A DNA stretch of 64,000 nt, from the NCBI RefSeq assembly GCF_040869045.1, contig NC_090324.1, forward strand, positions 58,805,346 through 58,869,345, given 5' to 3'. Origin of the DNA: Eurosta solidaginis (taxonomy: Eukaryota; Arthropoda; Insecta; Diptera; Tephritidae). The translations under genes were made by a program, and so were the position numbers. Below are positions 10,836 through 21,982 of this stretch, one piece after another; the stretch's first letter is position 1; the number at the start of each line of letters is the position of its first letter. A model generated the notes under the pieces. It was not told the DNA's origin and made no database searches. It was given only the letters and a program-made list of their open reading frames with translations.

Positions 10836-12929
10836 AAGGTTTTATACAGTCCGCTTGAACCATTTAACAAGGGTCGATTTTTCTCATCAAATTTTATTAT
10901 TGAATACTTGAAATTGTTAGCTTTACAGCAAAGGGCATACATCCTTTTTTTTATATCATTTTAATAATATATTTTGTCGCTTTAAAATGTTTGAAGTTAG
11001 CTCTATAAATTTTATTGATAATAAGCCGTTCTTATCACGTGAAACATTTTAACGATCCATTTTTGGAGCTCAACCGTGTGTTGTTAGAAAAAAATTTATG
11101 CACCAATTGGCTAGAAGATTTAAACTTCCTTTTCTTATATCATTCAAATACAATATATATATATATATATATCTATACATATGACTCACTATTGCTAGCA
11201 ATATCGTTCGAACAACCAGAAGCAAATAATATACGTGCATATAATACACAGCGCTATACAAATTTAATCTTTATTGCTTTTATAACAAGTTTTCTTGGTA
11301 CATATTACATGTTAGTGTCATTATACTATGCGTTATACCAAATTGATATTTTGTTAAACTCAAAAATAAGTTCTACTACAACAACATAATAATTTTATAA
11401 GAGAGCCCCAATTATCGGTATTTCTATCCCAACTTTATAGCCCTAAAATATGTTTTGTGAAGGGAAAACAGAAAAGGGGTACTCGACCAGATTCTTACGT
11501 TGTATGTAGTATATTTACTATACATAAGTACATTTAATTACTTTTTTTTTTACACAAAGCGTTTATAACGATTGTCAAAAAAATAAAAAAGGGGGAGACC
11601 TAAATATATGTATAACTTGAAGTATTACGAGCAAAAGTAAGAGGAAAGAAAAGAACCCCCCAACAGAACAAACTTAGCCAGACTTAAGTATTCGTATTAG
11701 ATTTCGTTTTCGATTTCGGTCCAATAAAGTGTGAACTGTTGGATCATTTTTTTTTTCTCTCACTCTATACACTACACACACTTACCTACATTTTCATAGT
11801 GTGAATAACTATTCGTAGGTCAACAATGCTGTAGCCCTGGTTAAGAAACCTGCACTATCGCATTTCTTTTTGTAGCATACATACGTTAATAGAAATGAGT
11901 TATAAATAAATAAGTATTTAAAATGGGAATGCTGGCGTCGCCATTTATTTATAAGGCACTTAGGGAAACAGGTAAGGGGCCACCGAAATATAGGTTCGTC
12001 GGTGCCCATGGTTTTTGGGGGTGGGACATAGCACCGGGCGTCGCAACACCACCCGCGGCGCCCCCTATATATATTCGGCCCTCTTTGTTTATTTTCCTTT
12101 TTGTTTTCCTTTAATTTTTTAGCAGTTTTTTTTATTTTGATTTTCAGCGTTAGTAACCGGCCATATCCGGTTCGGTAATTTTTTTTTGCGTCAGCCTTTT
12201 TTGAATTTGAATTAAAATTTTTGAATGTTAACGGTCTGCCCGTGACATCCGGTACGGCCGGATGCTGTTTTATTTTGAATTAGTGAGCGCTTGGAGTCGG
12301 TCTCTGCGCTTCTGTCGGTTTTTTTTAATTTGACAGCTGAGTTTTTTAAGGCATGATATGACATTTTTTTCTGATTATGGCGCAGGAACAGTAAGGTTGG
12401 CAAGGACCCGCCCCAGCCGACAATGACTAGCCACTGTGCACCACTACATCACCGCCTTCCTTACTGCTTCCATCGTAGATGCGAATCCATAACACATGTC
12501 TTTATAGTCATTTTCAAACTCAGTCACTGCCTCTGCTTGGCGTATAAAGGTATCCATTATATTAAATGAAGATTTATTGAAATATTAATTAATTAATTGC
12601 CTTTGCAGATAGTATTGAGTGAAAATGAACTGAAACGAAGGACTTGTGTATTTGTGTGTATTAGTTATCAACAGCATATGTGGGTGGTAGTAAACAAAAG
12701 AAAATAGAGTAAAGAAAATTATGTTGCGAGGGGGGGAGGGGGGGGATATATTAGGCCTGTGGCCTAAACAATAGCCGTACAGCAATTGGAAGCAATACCG
12801 GAAGGAACACACCATCCCCGAGATTAACTTTTCTTCTTGTTACATTTTTATCATACTATTATTGATACCTTTCTTTTTTTTCTTGAACATACATTATTAT
12901 TGTTACCCTTCCTTTTTGCACATACTGAT
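10836..12929. other. A+T-rich non-coding stretch
   Basis: No gene is supported. Contents are an (AT) run at 11153-11172, long T tracts, a short G+C-rich island at 11985-12075 followed by a TATATATA box, and poly-G at 12726-12745. At 12753-12766 the last bases TTAGGCCTGTGGCCTAAACA match the terminus of the BEL-5 LTR (plus-strand orientation), suggesting an old relative of that LTR ends there. Its other end could not be located. Open frames here (for example 11015-11389) are A+T-rich and without motifs. Confidence 0.5.
11153..11172. repeat. (AT)n microsatellite
   Basis: About ten uninterrupted AT dinucleotides in an A+T-rich background. Confidence 0.9.
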
Positions 12930-13944
12930 TGTTTACGCGACCAACGTCATATTTAAAATCATCTCATTCATTTTTTATACGTACATACGCTAGACGTGGT
13001 TACGCCAACACGTCAACCACACCAATTTAAAATTCACCACATCAATTCAATCCGGCATGGGAAAATCAGCCACTAAGAGCAGCCAACGTCAATTGGCAAA
13101 TTATTATATTTAAAAAAATTGGCGAATCATAAAATCATTATCGTTTTTCCCGAGAACCAGCATCTTGTGCGCTTTGCTAAACAAAGTTCGCGATAATCAT
13201 CAAGTTTTCTACATTATCCATTATTGGAACCACCGTGCTATTATATTCGTGTTATAATTATTGAAAACCAACAAATCATCGGGACATGTTCGCAAAATAA
13301 TATTCATTTTGTGCCACTTTATAAGCGGTAGTCATTGGTGCCGTATGTCGTGTCCCTAACGTAATCAGCTGTTTATCGTTACGACGGTAAACCAAAAACC
13401 CATTGGTTGGCTACGATACGGCTATGACCTTAGCTGCACCAATAATCGATTACATTGATTCCCATAAGGTTTGGTCCAATCAGCTGTTATAAGGTTACCG
13501 ACACGGTTACCGATAAAGCACCAATGTCCGCAGCTATAATTTCGATAATCGCGTATACATACCGATACACTCATCATTGTTAACACTCAGTATACGTGCG
13601 ATAATCGCATATACATACCGATAAGCTCATCATTGTTAACACTCCATATATTATTATTCTATGAACGTTGAATATAAGAAAATATAAAGAATTACAATTT
13701 TCTGAAGATTAACGTTGGCGAGAACCTTTCATATATTTCAAATAGCGATTATATTCTAATTTTTGAATCAATCTACGAACACCGACCGCAAACTACGGAT
13801 TTGACAGTGTTTCATTCCAAATCAAATTGCTACATTGAAGGCGGCATACAGTGGAGCTTGCAGCAAAAGGGCACAACCCTGTAAACTAATCCATCTGAGT
13901 AGCTCAACTTCGAGGCGTTGAATAAGGTAACCAAGGCGTAACCA
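12930..13944 (+). repeat. BEL-6 probable 5' LTR
   Basis: The segment starts TGTTTACGCGAC, like the BEL-3 LTR start TGTTTGCGCGGC. It ends GTAACCA one base before a BEL-type primer-binding site. Its length of about 1.0 kb equals the BEL-3 LTR length. The matching 3' LTR would be beyond the window, so the start is inferred from resemblance only. The end is better supported by the adjacent primer-binding site. Confidence 0.45.
13543..13645. repeat. 56-bp tandem duplication
   Basis: Two head-to-tail copies of a unit beginning CGATAATCGCRTATACATAC, starting at 13543 and 13599, differ at a few positions. They lie inside the probable BEL-6 LTR. Confidence 0.85.
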
Positions 13945-13945
13945 G

Positions 13946-13960
13946 TGGTCCTTCGGCGCC
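13946..13960 (+). promoter_or_regulatory. BEL-6 primer-binding site
   Basis: TGGTCCTTCGGCGCC follows the probable LTR end. The BEL-3 site at 24063-24077 is TGGTCCTTCGTCGCC, one base different, in the same position relative to its LTR. A TGG start is expected because tRNA primers end in CCA. I cannot name the tRNA. Confidence 0.65.
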
Positions 13961-14628
13961 AAAGAGGAACTACAGCAAAATAGAAGTACCCATAATAAGT
14001 AAAACCGTAAGCAGTAAGAATTTTCTATTCCCCTCACGGTAATACACCCCCAGTAAATTAATAATTTTATAATTAAATTCTCGTGAAAAAAAAGAAATTT
14101 ATATCCCGCCAAAATCGTACCCCTCGGTTGCAGTGAATATATATATATATAGAATACACCCCACATACAAGGAAAGAGAAATTAGAAAAATGGTAGATAT
14201 CTTCTGTGCACAGTGGGTCAGTCTCGTTCTTACAAAACAAAAAATATAAATTTATTTCGCGGAGAAAATATAAATTTATTTCGCGGAGAAAATATAAATT
14301 TTTGCTTCTTTTCCCTCCTCCATTTAAAGATTCAACTGCTGTGCACACCCATCACATAAATACAGTCCAATACTCCCTAGAAAAGATTTATTTATTTATT
14401 AATTTACTCGTGAATAATCAATTTATACTTACATAAAGTGTACTCCGCGTTACGGTCATTCGTTAAATATATACATTTACAGAGTACCAAAGAATTTTAG
14501 TTGGCTCAGTGGTCACGGTTCCCAAATTCCCCAAGTAAAATTTTATAGGCGAATTAGCTGGTCTAATCCCAAAATTTACTTACCGATAAAATATACTCTC
14601 TTGAAAGGTAGTATTAACGGAAAATAAA
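13961..14628 (+). other. BEL-6 leader, left part
   Basis: Non-coding leader between the primer-binding site and the Helitron insertion. It contains CACCCCCAGTAAATTAA and TATCCCGCCAAAAT, which resemble pieces of the BEL-3 leader, and later CCAAGTAAAATTTTATAG, similar in context to the end of that leader. The leader appears to resume at 63,688 on the far side of the Helitron, shortly before a BEL gag start. A 24-bp tandem repeat lies at 14241-14303. No ORF here is convincing. Confidence 0.5.
14241..14303. repeat. 24-bp tandem repeat, 2.6 copies
   Basis: Unit AAAATATAAATTTATTTCGC plus GGAG occurs at 14241 and 14265, with a partial third copy from 14289. Copies are identical over the full units. 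Confidence 0.93.
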
Positions 14629-15631
14629 TCTATATATATAAAAAGAAGTGCAAATTTTTGGTGTTACTTTATAACTTGAGACCGGCTCCATCAATTTTCT
14701 ACGGTACATTTGTGCTATCATGTAGATGGTTTCTGTAAAGTTTGATTGAATTTGGTCGAGCGGGTCATGAGATATATCACACCAAGCTACGGCTACGTTT
14801 CATACCAAAAGATGGTGCTTATTTGCGTTATTTCATGAAATGGAATAGGTGGTGCTTATTTCCATTTTGTATTAATCAGTGGAATTGACGTTTCTAGAAT
14901 TATAATTTGACGTTCGGCATTTCTCAAGTGAAAAACAAACGAAAAAAAGAAGTCATTTGTTTTGTTTTGTTTTTTTTTTTATAAAAACTGTGAAAAAAAA
15001 ATAAATGAATTGGATTTAAGTAATTTCGATATATGCTGTGCTTCAATTTGGTGAGTAATGTCCCACTAAATTTATTAAGTGTGATTTTGTTGTGTCAAAG
15101 AAACAACATTGTAATAGAATTGCGTTGCTTTTCTTCAGAAACAACCATGAATACAGTTGAAATAATCTTGGAAATTGCTGACCGACTTCATTCTGATGAA
15201 GATGTCATACATTTCGCATCGGAAAATTCATTTTTGGCTGGGGTTTTGTCAACAAGAATTCAAGAGTATCGAGTTTTTCACGATGATGCATTATTTCGGT
15301 CAATATTTTAGATTTCTCGAAATCAAAACCCGACATTCCGCAAATTTCAACTGGTTCTTTTCAAATGGTCGCTTCCTTACTGAAAATTTACAATATCTCT
15401 TCATTATACAACTGTCCCAAAAAGCAACGGTTCGGCGCAACGTGTTCAATCGTCTCTCACGATGAGAAATCACTTAATTGGAAATGAATATACAGAATCG
15501 TTGACTGTTGCCATTCAACTTAGCAAATTTAGGACTACCAAATCTGATAGCCATAAGATTTACATATACAATGTTTCTTCGAAATACGGATCAAGTCAAC
15601 ATTAGAAACATTCGCCCACCTGTTTTCGAAT
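14629..15631 (+). mobile_element. Helitron left part, 5' region
   Basis: This holds the 5' terminus and about 1 kb of leader. From 15148 a short open frame (MNTVEIILEIADRLHSDEDV) and later frames look weakly coding. At the BEL-2 insertion site the frame containing NIRPPVFE at the left continues past 41558 with no stop for more than 40 codons, which supports the reconstructed join. Function of this upstream frame is unknown to me. Confidence 0.75.
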
Positions 15632-16437
15632 TGTTTAAGCCGCCTACATTACAAAATTAAACGGCGGCACGCGCCACCCTCACGCGCAGCCGCACGTGGC
15701 GAACTGGAAGACGCCAACACCGACGAGGGGCCATCACCATCAAACAATGAAACTATTATATATAACTTAAAGTCCACGATTGATTTTAACATATTTATAT
15801 GTGTAGATTTAATAACTTTTACTTCACTGAATTTTTACATTTGTTAGCACTAAATATTCTGCGAATAGTGGCGGATCGATCGACGGTAATTAGCGAATTA
15901 AAAACTTATATATTAAGCTATACAATTTTCAGCCTCCTACGCAGCTAGGAAACGGTAACTATTTATATGTGTTCGTATGTATGTAAAAGGAATGTACAAA
16001 TTTGAGTGCACGGTAATTACAATAAACAAAAATTTATAAATTCTTCTTTAGAGGGTGGTTCATTAAGGTAAGTATTTTAACACATTTGCAGAGTATTTCA
16101 TTATGTAAGTATTTTTGCAAAAGGTAAGTATATTAGCAAACGTAAGTATCTTAAAAATAGTTAATAATTCATTAGGTAAGTAAATTTAGCAAAGGTAAGT
16201 ATCTTAAAAATAATAAATATTTCAATACTTCATGTTACAAATAAATTTTGTAAAATCATTGTATACTACAATTTATAGGTCAATTAAATTTGGGCTCATG
16301 TCTCCAACAAATTATAATAATTAAAATAATAGAAACTGTGTAAAGTGAATTTAGAAAATTATAACATTTGGAGAAAAAAACCTAAACTATAAACTCTTTT
16401 TATTTAAAAGGAAAGAGAAGAGAGACCACTTTGTTCA
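15632..16437 (+). repeat. BEL-2 5' LTR (806 bp)
   Basis: The first about 117 bases match the 3' LTR closely (TGTTTAAGCCGCCTACATTA through CATCAAACAATG), and so does the last stretch (GAGAGACC ... TTTGTTCA). The middle differs: this copy is 806 bp against 370 bp, and contains six GTAAGT motifs at 16068-16200. The TSD and shared ends support the assignment in spite of the mismatch. Confidence 0.75.
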
Positions 16438-17040
16438 TGATCCTTCGCAGCCATCTTTGGCCCGCCCTAAAAATTATAAACAAAAATTATTATTAAATTA
16501 AATCGAAAAAATTTCGTTTTCGTTTAAACAAAAACTGTAAGTGCAAAACAGTGTGTGCTCAAAAATATACCTACTAGAAAAAAACATACAACTATAGAAC
16601 AAATATAAATGGAGTGAAAAAAAAGACAAATAAAAAAGAATTCTAATTAAATCAGTGCAGTGAGTGCATACATAAACACAAAAAAAAAACAAGAGTGCTT
16701 GGTTCAAGAAAATAGACATATACAATTGCATTTAAAACCAAACAAAAATTTGCAAAAAAGATGTTTAAATTAAAACCAAAAAAAAAGAAAAAATATTTTG
16801 GAAAATTGTATGCGCACTCATCAAAAGTGCACAAACACTTATAATCACAAAAATTTTTGAAAATTTCTTTTGTGGTACACACTCTTCTTAACAAGAAAAT
16901 ATCTGAAAAAGAAACAATTGTTGGAAAATTTTTTTAAATACAAAGCAATAAATATTAAAAAATCATCGTTACAAGTAACCAAGCAGCAGCACCAACAACA
17001 CCATAAGGAGCAACATAATACAGGAATCGGTGAGTAGGCA
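16438..17040 (+). other. BEL-2 leader, first part
   Basis: It begins with TGATCCTTCGCAGCC (16438-16452), which resembles the BEL-3 and BEL-6 primer-binding sites with TGA for TGG. The rest is A-rich and non-coding on both strands. A strong 5' splice site, CG|GTGAGTAG, lies at 17030. It is a candidate donor for a spliced RNA reaching the downstream ORF at 40671. The nested Gypsy derivative is inserted ten bases after the donor GT. Confidence 0.6.
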
Positions 17041-17277
17041 TGTAGGGTTATATTTATATTCAACTTTAAATTTACCTACTTTAAATAAATTTAATTTTTG
17101 GTTTGTTAATTTTTATATTTCAATTTTGAAATGATTGTTTCAAAAATTTTCATGATGATATAAAATTTTTTAAAACAAATTGTTAGCATACATTTATGAG
17201 TGATTATAATAAAGATATTTTATAAAAATAAAATAGTGCGTGTACAGTAATTAGTGGTATATTTAACGACTACCACA
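17041..17277 (+). repeat. Gypsy derivative 5' LTR
   Basis: 237 bp, TGTAGGG to CTACCACA, matching 19195-19433. It is followed at once by TTGGCGATCAGCC, a primer-binding-type sequence whose TGG begins at 17279. Confidence 0.92.
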
Positions 17278-17713
17278 TTGGCGATCAGCCAGCCTTTTTA
17301 AAAACGTACAAAACAACCAAGCAAACATTAAATAATAACAACACCGTGCAAGAAAAACAAGCACCAACAAAAGCAAAAGCAGTAGCAGCAACAGCAGTAG
17401 TAACAAAAACAGCAAAAAAGAAAAAAAAAAAAACGCTCCACGTTGAGTAAAACAAAATAGTTGGAGCCGAACAGTACATATTGAGCTGAGTGCGTAATCC
17501 TTGTGCATTTTAAGCCAAAATTGTATTAAAAGAAAAAAATTAGATACCCGCAATAAGCAGTGCGATTTAATATTATTATAACATCCTGTATACAATTAAT
17601 ATAACTCCAAACTACAATCTAAATTTAACTAAAGAATTCATTTGAAATAAAGAGCAGTGAACTACAACAACTACAATAGAAAGCCGGAAGACACAACAAC
17701 AACAAATGTAATA

Positions 17714-18594
17714 GAAACAACAGGATTCGCTTATTGATTTGGATAATGAAAATTATCAAAATGACTTACCAAATCCATATTCGAATCAAAATAACGAAAT
17801 TTTTGCTACATCGATAAAACTTCCCCAATTTTGGACTAATTGCCCTGAAGCATGGTTCATCCATGCTGAAATGCAATTTAGTCGAAAGAACATTACTCAG
17901 GAAGGGACAAACTATGAATATGTCATAACTGCACTTACGCAGGATGTAATTATGACAATTCTTGATTTTATTCAAAATCCTCCTGAAGATGAAAAAGAAA
18001 TGATTAAAGAAAATTTTAATTGAACGGCACTCATTAAGTGAGAATGCCAAGTTAGATCGAGTGTTATCCGATTCAGAAATGGGAGATCGTAAACCTTCTG
18101 ATTTTTATCGGTCTCTAGTGCTACTCTCTGGAAACAATTTTAGCAAGGAAATTCTTAAAAATCTTTGGATAAGGAAGTTACCAAAAAATTTAAGTATTAT
18201 TCTTGCTAGTTCGAATTCGACTGAAATAAGTGAATTAGTTAAATTAGCCGATAATATTTGGGAAGCTTATAATAAAAATGAAATAGCTTCAGTTAGTAAT
18301 TTTCCAAATTCTAAAAGCGAAAATACAATTATTTCAAATTTGGTTCAAACAGCTAACATTATTTGCAAAAATTTTGGAAAATTATCATTAGAGATCAGTG
18401 AAATTAAAAATCAGATGAGTCAAAATTATTCAAGGTCCCGATCTTTTAGTAGGAATCGCTTTAGAAGTCCCTCTATATATCGATCAAAATCTCGTGACAA
18501 CCCAAATTGGCTCTGTAGGTATAAGTTTGGTAATCAGACTTTGAAGTGTGAACAACCATGCGCTTTTAAAAATAACAATAGTTCGTCGAACTAA
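17714..18594 (+). pseudogene. Gypsy derivative gag
   Basis: Two frames make one Gag. At 17714-18023, IKLPQFWTNCPEAWFIHAE is the usual start of the CsRn1-type capsid. At 18061-18594 are RKPSDFYRSLVLLSG and LKNLWIRKLPKNLSIIL, followed by an Arg-Ser-rich stretch (RSRSFSRNRFRSPSIYRSK) and the Cys cluster CRYKFGNQTLKCEQPC. A frameshift near 18020 separates them. No ATG lies between the upstream stop and the first conserved residues, so the start codon is lost or non-AUG. Confidence 0.82.
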
Positions 18595-18810
18595 AGTCAT
18601 TTAGACACCTTTATACGTCGCTTATTTATTTTTGATAAAACAAACAAATTGAATTTTTTAATAGATAGTGGAGCAGAAATTTCAGTGCTTCCGGTATCAA
18701 AATCTTCATGTTCGAAAAAGTCAACAGATATTATTCTAACGGCAGCTAACGGTTCAACGATTTCGACACACGGTAAAAAACTTTTAAATATAAATTTAGG
18801 ACTGTGGTGA
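18595..18810 (+). pseudogene. Gypsy derivative aspartic protease remnant
   Basis: Immediately after the gag stop, in the same frame, is a retropepsin start: KLNFLIDSGAEISVLPVSKS with the DSGA box near 18664-18675, then LTAANGSTISTHGKK. The domain ends after about 70 residues, where coding jumps to integrase sequence. This marks the left edge of the internal deletion. Confidence 0.85.
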
Positions 18811-19194
18811 ATTATTTGTTTCAACTACAGAGAATGTAACTTCAGCGGATGTTTTAAGTAGTTTTCGTGAACATTTTAAAAATTTTAAATCAAATTTGGA
18901 ACATCATCAAAATTCTAGCGGTACTTTTGTTCAAAAAATATTTAAAAGATTGTCAATTTGTTTTTATACGTGTAATAAACAAACATTCCTTGCAGCATCC
19001 GTATGAGGGTCCTTATAGAGTTATTGAAAAAGATATTAAAAAATTTAAAATTGAGATAAATAATGAAATTAAATCTATTCCTATTGATTGTTTGAAACCA
19101 GCAATGATAGATAAAATACAGATACCTAACACAAAAACAAAAAAGGAAGTTACTTTGAATTTATTTAACGTTAAATCTCCGGCAGGGGGAGTAT
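18811..19194 (+). pseudogene. Gypsy derivative integrase C-terminal end
   Basis: The frame contains SADVLSSFREHFKNF, then, after one frameshift, CQFVFIRVINKHSLQHPYEG and PIDCLKPAMI. These are the last blocks of a Gypsy integrase (the YEGPYRV and DCLKPA signatures). The integrase zinc and catalytic domains are absent. A purine-rich tract, GGCAGGGGGAG, precedes the 3' LTR, as expected for the polypurine tract. Confidence 0.85.
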
Positions 19195-19433
19195 TGTAAG
19201 GTTAAATTTATATTCAACTTTAAATGTACCTACTTTAAATAAATTGAATTTTTGGTTCTTGTTAATTTTTGTATTTCAATTTTGAAATGATTGTTTCAAA
19301 AATTTTCATTCTGATATAAAATTTTTAAAAACAAATTGTTAGCATACATTTAGGAGTGATTATAATAAAGATATTTTATAAAAATAAAATAGTGCGTGTA
19401 CAATAATTAGTGGTATATTTAACGACTACCACA
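19195..19433 (+). repeat. Gypsy derivative 3' LTR
   Basis: 239 bp, TGTAAGG to CTACCACA, partner of 17041-17277, followed by the target duplication AGGCA. Confidence 0.92.
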
Positions 19434-19438
19434 AGGCA

Positions 19439-19510
19439 GTTTTTTTATTTTTCATAAAAAACATAGAATATAATAAACATTTTTTCCACAAAAGTTATAT
19501 TATTTTTGTA

Positions 19511-19544
<34 letters not shown>

Positions 19545-20598
19545 ATATATATACATGAATATTGCGAAAATTTTCTTACCGTTGGTTTTCTGCAACCTTC
19601 TTGCAACCAAAAATTGCTAGAAAATATTCCGTTATACCAATATGCAAAACCCGCCAATTATATATATATGTATACATAGTTCTAGTGGTATTTAACCAAC
19701 AAAAAAAAATTGCAGTTCACTTGTCTACTCAAAACCACTGTGCATGAACAACATCAGCAAAAATTACTTCTACAGCTGAATTTCCTCCATCGTGCGCACA
19801 GATCGTTGAACTTGGCGATACAGTTCAACTTCCAAGTCACTTTTTCTGCTTCGCAGCACATAGAAAAGTATAATATTCATACGTATGTACATACTTACAT
19901 ACATGCACAAATAATTTCAAGTTGCTTTTCCAGCATTCTTATTTCTCTATTCTGAGAATATCATACGTGCTTACTCACACGTCCAAGTCACTCTTCCAGC
20001 GACATTCTCGCTGCACATATAGCTACATTAGCAACGAGAGTTGTTACTGCTGATCAAATTTCTCAACCACTCTCACCATATCACTTTTCTCATCTTTCTT
20101 TGCTGCACTCTCCCAATAGTGCAATCAAACGCACTCAGCTTCACAAAAAAAACGCGACATTAAAGCGACGAAGAAGCGAATCAAATCAAATTCTGTTCGT
20201 AAACAAAAACAGATCAACTCCTTTATTCACGTGCATACGTTCGCACAAACAAACATATTTACATACGCTTGTATATTGCGCATGTACATTTGTACTTACT
20301 CTAGCGCATAAAGCTAAGTTTGAGATACTTTCGTCCCTATAGACTCTTTAAAAAAAATATTCGTACAAACTTCAAAGTACACATTATTATTTTTTAATAT
20401 ATACATAATAAATATATACCAATAATTTACAAATACACGTTTATTTTCACACACTTATATTTACACGTATATATAAGTGAAAATAGTTTGTGATTTTTTT
20501 TAAATTTATTTTTTTGTTTTTACAAAACATACATACAATCAAATTCCGCATTTCGCGGATTTAAATTTTTTAAGGAACGTCCCGTTGCTTTTTTTTTT
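19439..20598 (+). other. BEL-2 leader, second part
   Basis: No gene is supported. The stretch is A+T-rich with a TA run at 19514-19542, several ATACATAC-type runs around 19880-19910 and 20230-20290, and poly-T at 20588-20600. Small open frames (for example 20100-20342) have no motif. From about 20600 a basic Lys/Pro-rich frame leads toward gag and may be the true Gag N-terminus. Confidence 0.5.
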
Positions 20599-20756
20599 TT
20601 GGTAAAAACCAAAACTTTGCGTAAAATACCTCTCAGTCCCTCAAAAATATCCGAAGCCGGGACAAAATCAAAAGATGGCCCCCAAAGGAAGAAACGGCCA
20701 AGGAAAGGTCAACATCCCCCCTCCGGAAATCCAAATCAGTTGACCCATCCGCGAAA

Positions 20757-21900
20757 ATGTTCATCGCGGAAAGTGACAATCTGATGAGATACTGTGCAAA
20801 ATTTAACGAATCACCGATTCAAGATCACACTGAATCGTATCTCATGATAAAGGACAAATCACTAGATGATTATTGGGCACGGCTTCAATCGGTTTACGAT
20901 CTGGTATTTTCGAAACCGGACGAAAGTTTCCCTGAAAACTTCAAGAGTTCAGTACAAGGCAAACAGTGCGCTTGCCTTGATACATATGAAGTGACAAAAG
21001 CAAAGATTGCCGATCAACTTTCGTTGTTCAAAATGATGGCAACGTCGAGTCCACCACTCTGCGTGGAACAACCCTCCGCTGAGGCAAATATTTACCTCAA
21101 AGTCCCAGCATGCGGCACGGAGACCTTTTATGGTGGCTATGAGGAATGGCCCGCTTTTCATGATGTGTTCACAGCGGTGTACATTAATCACCCAAGGCTC
21201 TCCCGTGATCAGAAATTGTACCATCTCCGGTACAAAACGCAAGGCAAAGCCGGCTCCATCGTCAAACAATATCCGTTGAGCGATGATAACTTTGACCTTG
21301 CCTGGGAAGCTTTACGGTCACGATACGAAAACAAGCGGATCCTGGTTGACAACCATATAAAACCCTTACTGACTCTTGCTACTATTTCATCCGAAAACAG
21401 TGAGCAACTTCAGAAATTGCAAAATACAATCAACAACTGCTTATCCATCCTTCACTCCCAAGGAGATCCGACGGACAGTTGGGACCCGATACTGGTGTAC
21501 ATTTGTTCATCAAAGCTCACCGAAACAACCGTCACTTTGGGAACAATATCTCTCTTCTCGAAGAGATCTATCCTCATGTTCACAAATGAACGACTTTCTC
21601 ACCTCGAGATATGAAGTCGTTGAAAGGGTCAATAGGCTTCAACCAAGCAAACAAAAACCAGTCGCTCATCAAAATTCTGCGCAAAACAGGTTTTTCAACA
21701 GGACGCAAACCCTTGTGGCAGAATCTAAAAAGGAAACTTGCCAATGTTGCAACTTCCCGCACCTTATTAAATTCTGTCTACGATTCAAACGAATGTCTGT
21801 GCAAAACCGGACACAACACGCTGTTGCATGCGAACCCATAAGCTCGACGTTCCAACCCGCGAACGAATGCACCAAACGTTCAGCACACAACTGCTGAGTC
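20757..21900 (+). pseudogene. BEL-2 gag
   Basis: The frame at 20757-21539 encodes a BEL Gag: LDDYWARLQSVYDLVF, then KVPACGTETFYGGYEEWPAF, DVFTAVYINHPRLS, LYHLRYKTQGKAGSIVKQYP and AWEALRSRYENKRILV. A frameshift near 21538 moves coding to frame 1, where QMNDFLTSRYEVVERVNRLQ and a first knuckle, CQCCNFPHLIKFC, follow. The second and third knuckles are deleted down to one degenerate piece, CLCKTGHNTLLH. The protein closely resembles BEL-3 Gag. Upstream basic sequence may extend the N-terminus beyond the ATG at 20757. Confidence 0.9.
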
Positions 21901-21982
21901 AACATCTCCCGTTCGACAAACGCAGAATAGCTCCGATTCTAGCGAGCTGCCGTGTTGTTTAAAACACGCACCGTTTTAATCA

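Larger units (their letters stand above)
17041..19433 (+). mobile_element. Ty3/Gypsy deletion derivative (2.4 kb) inside the BEL-2 leader
   Basis: LTRs at 17041-17277 and 19195-19433 begin TGTARGG and end CTACCACA. The 5-bp duplication AGGCA is at 17036-17040 and 19434-19438. By eye the LTRs differ at about a dozen places in about 237 bases. Inside are gag, an aspartic-protease remnant and then directly the C-terminal end of integrase. RT, RNase H and most of integrase are deleted. The end of Gag reads CRYKFGNQTLKCEQPCAF, a C-rich pattern I associate with the CsRn1 group of Gypsy. Non-autonomous; could only move with proteins from a full-length relative. Confidence 0.9.
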
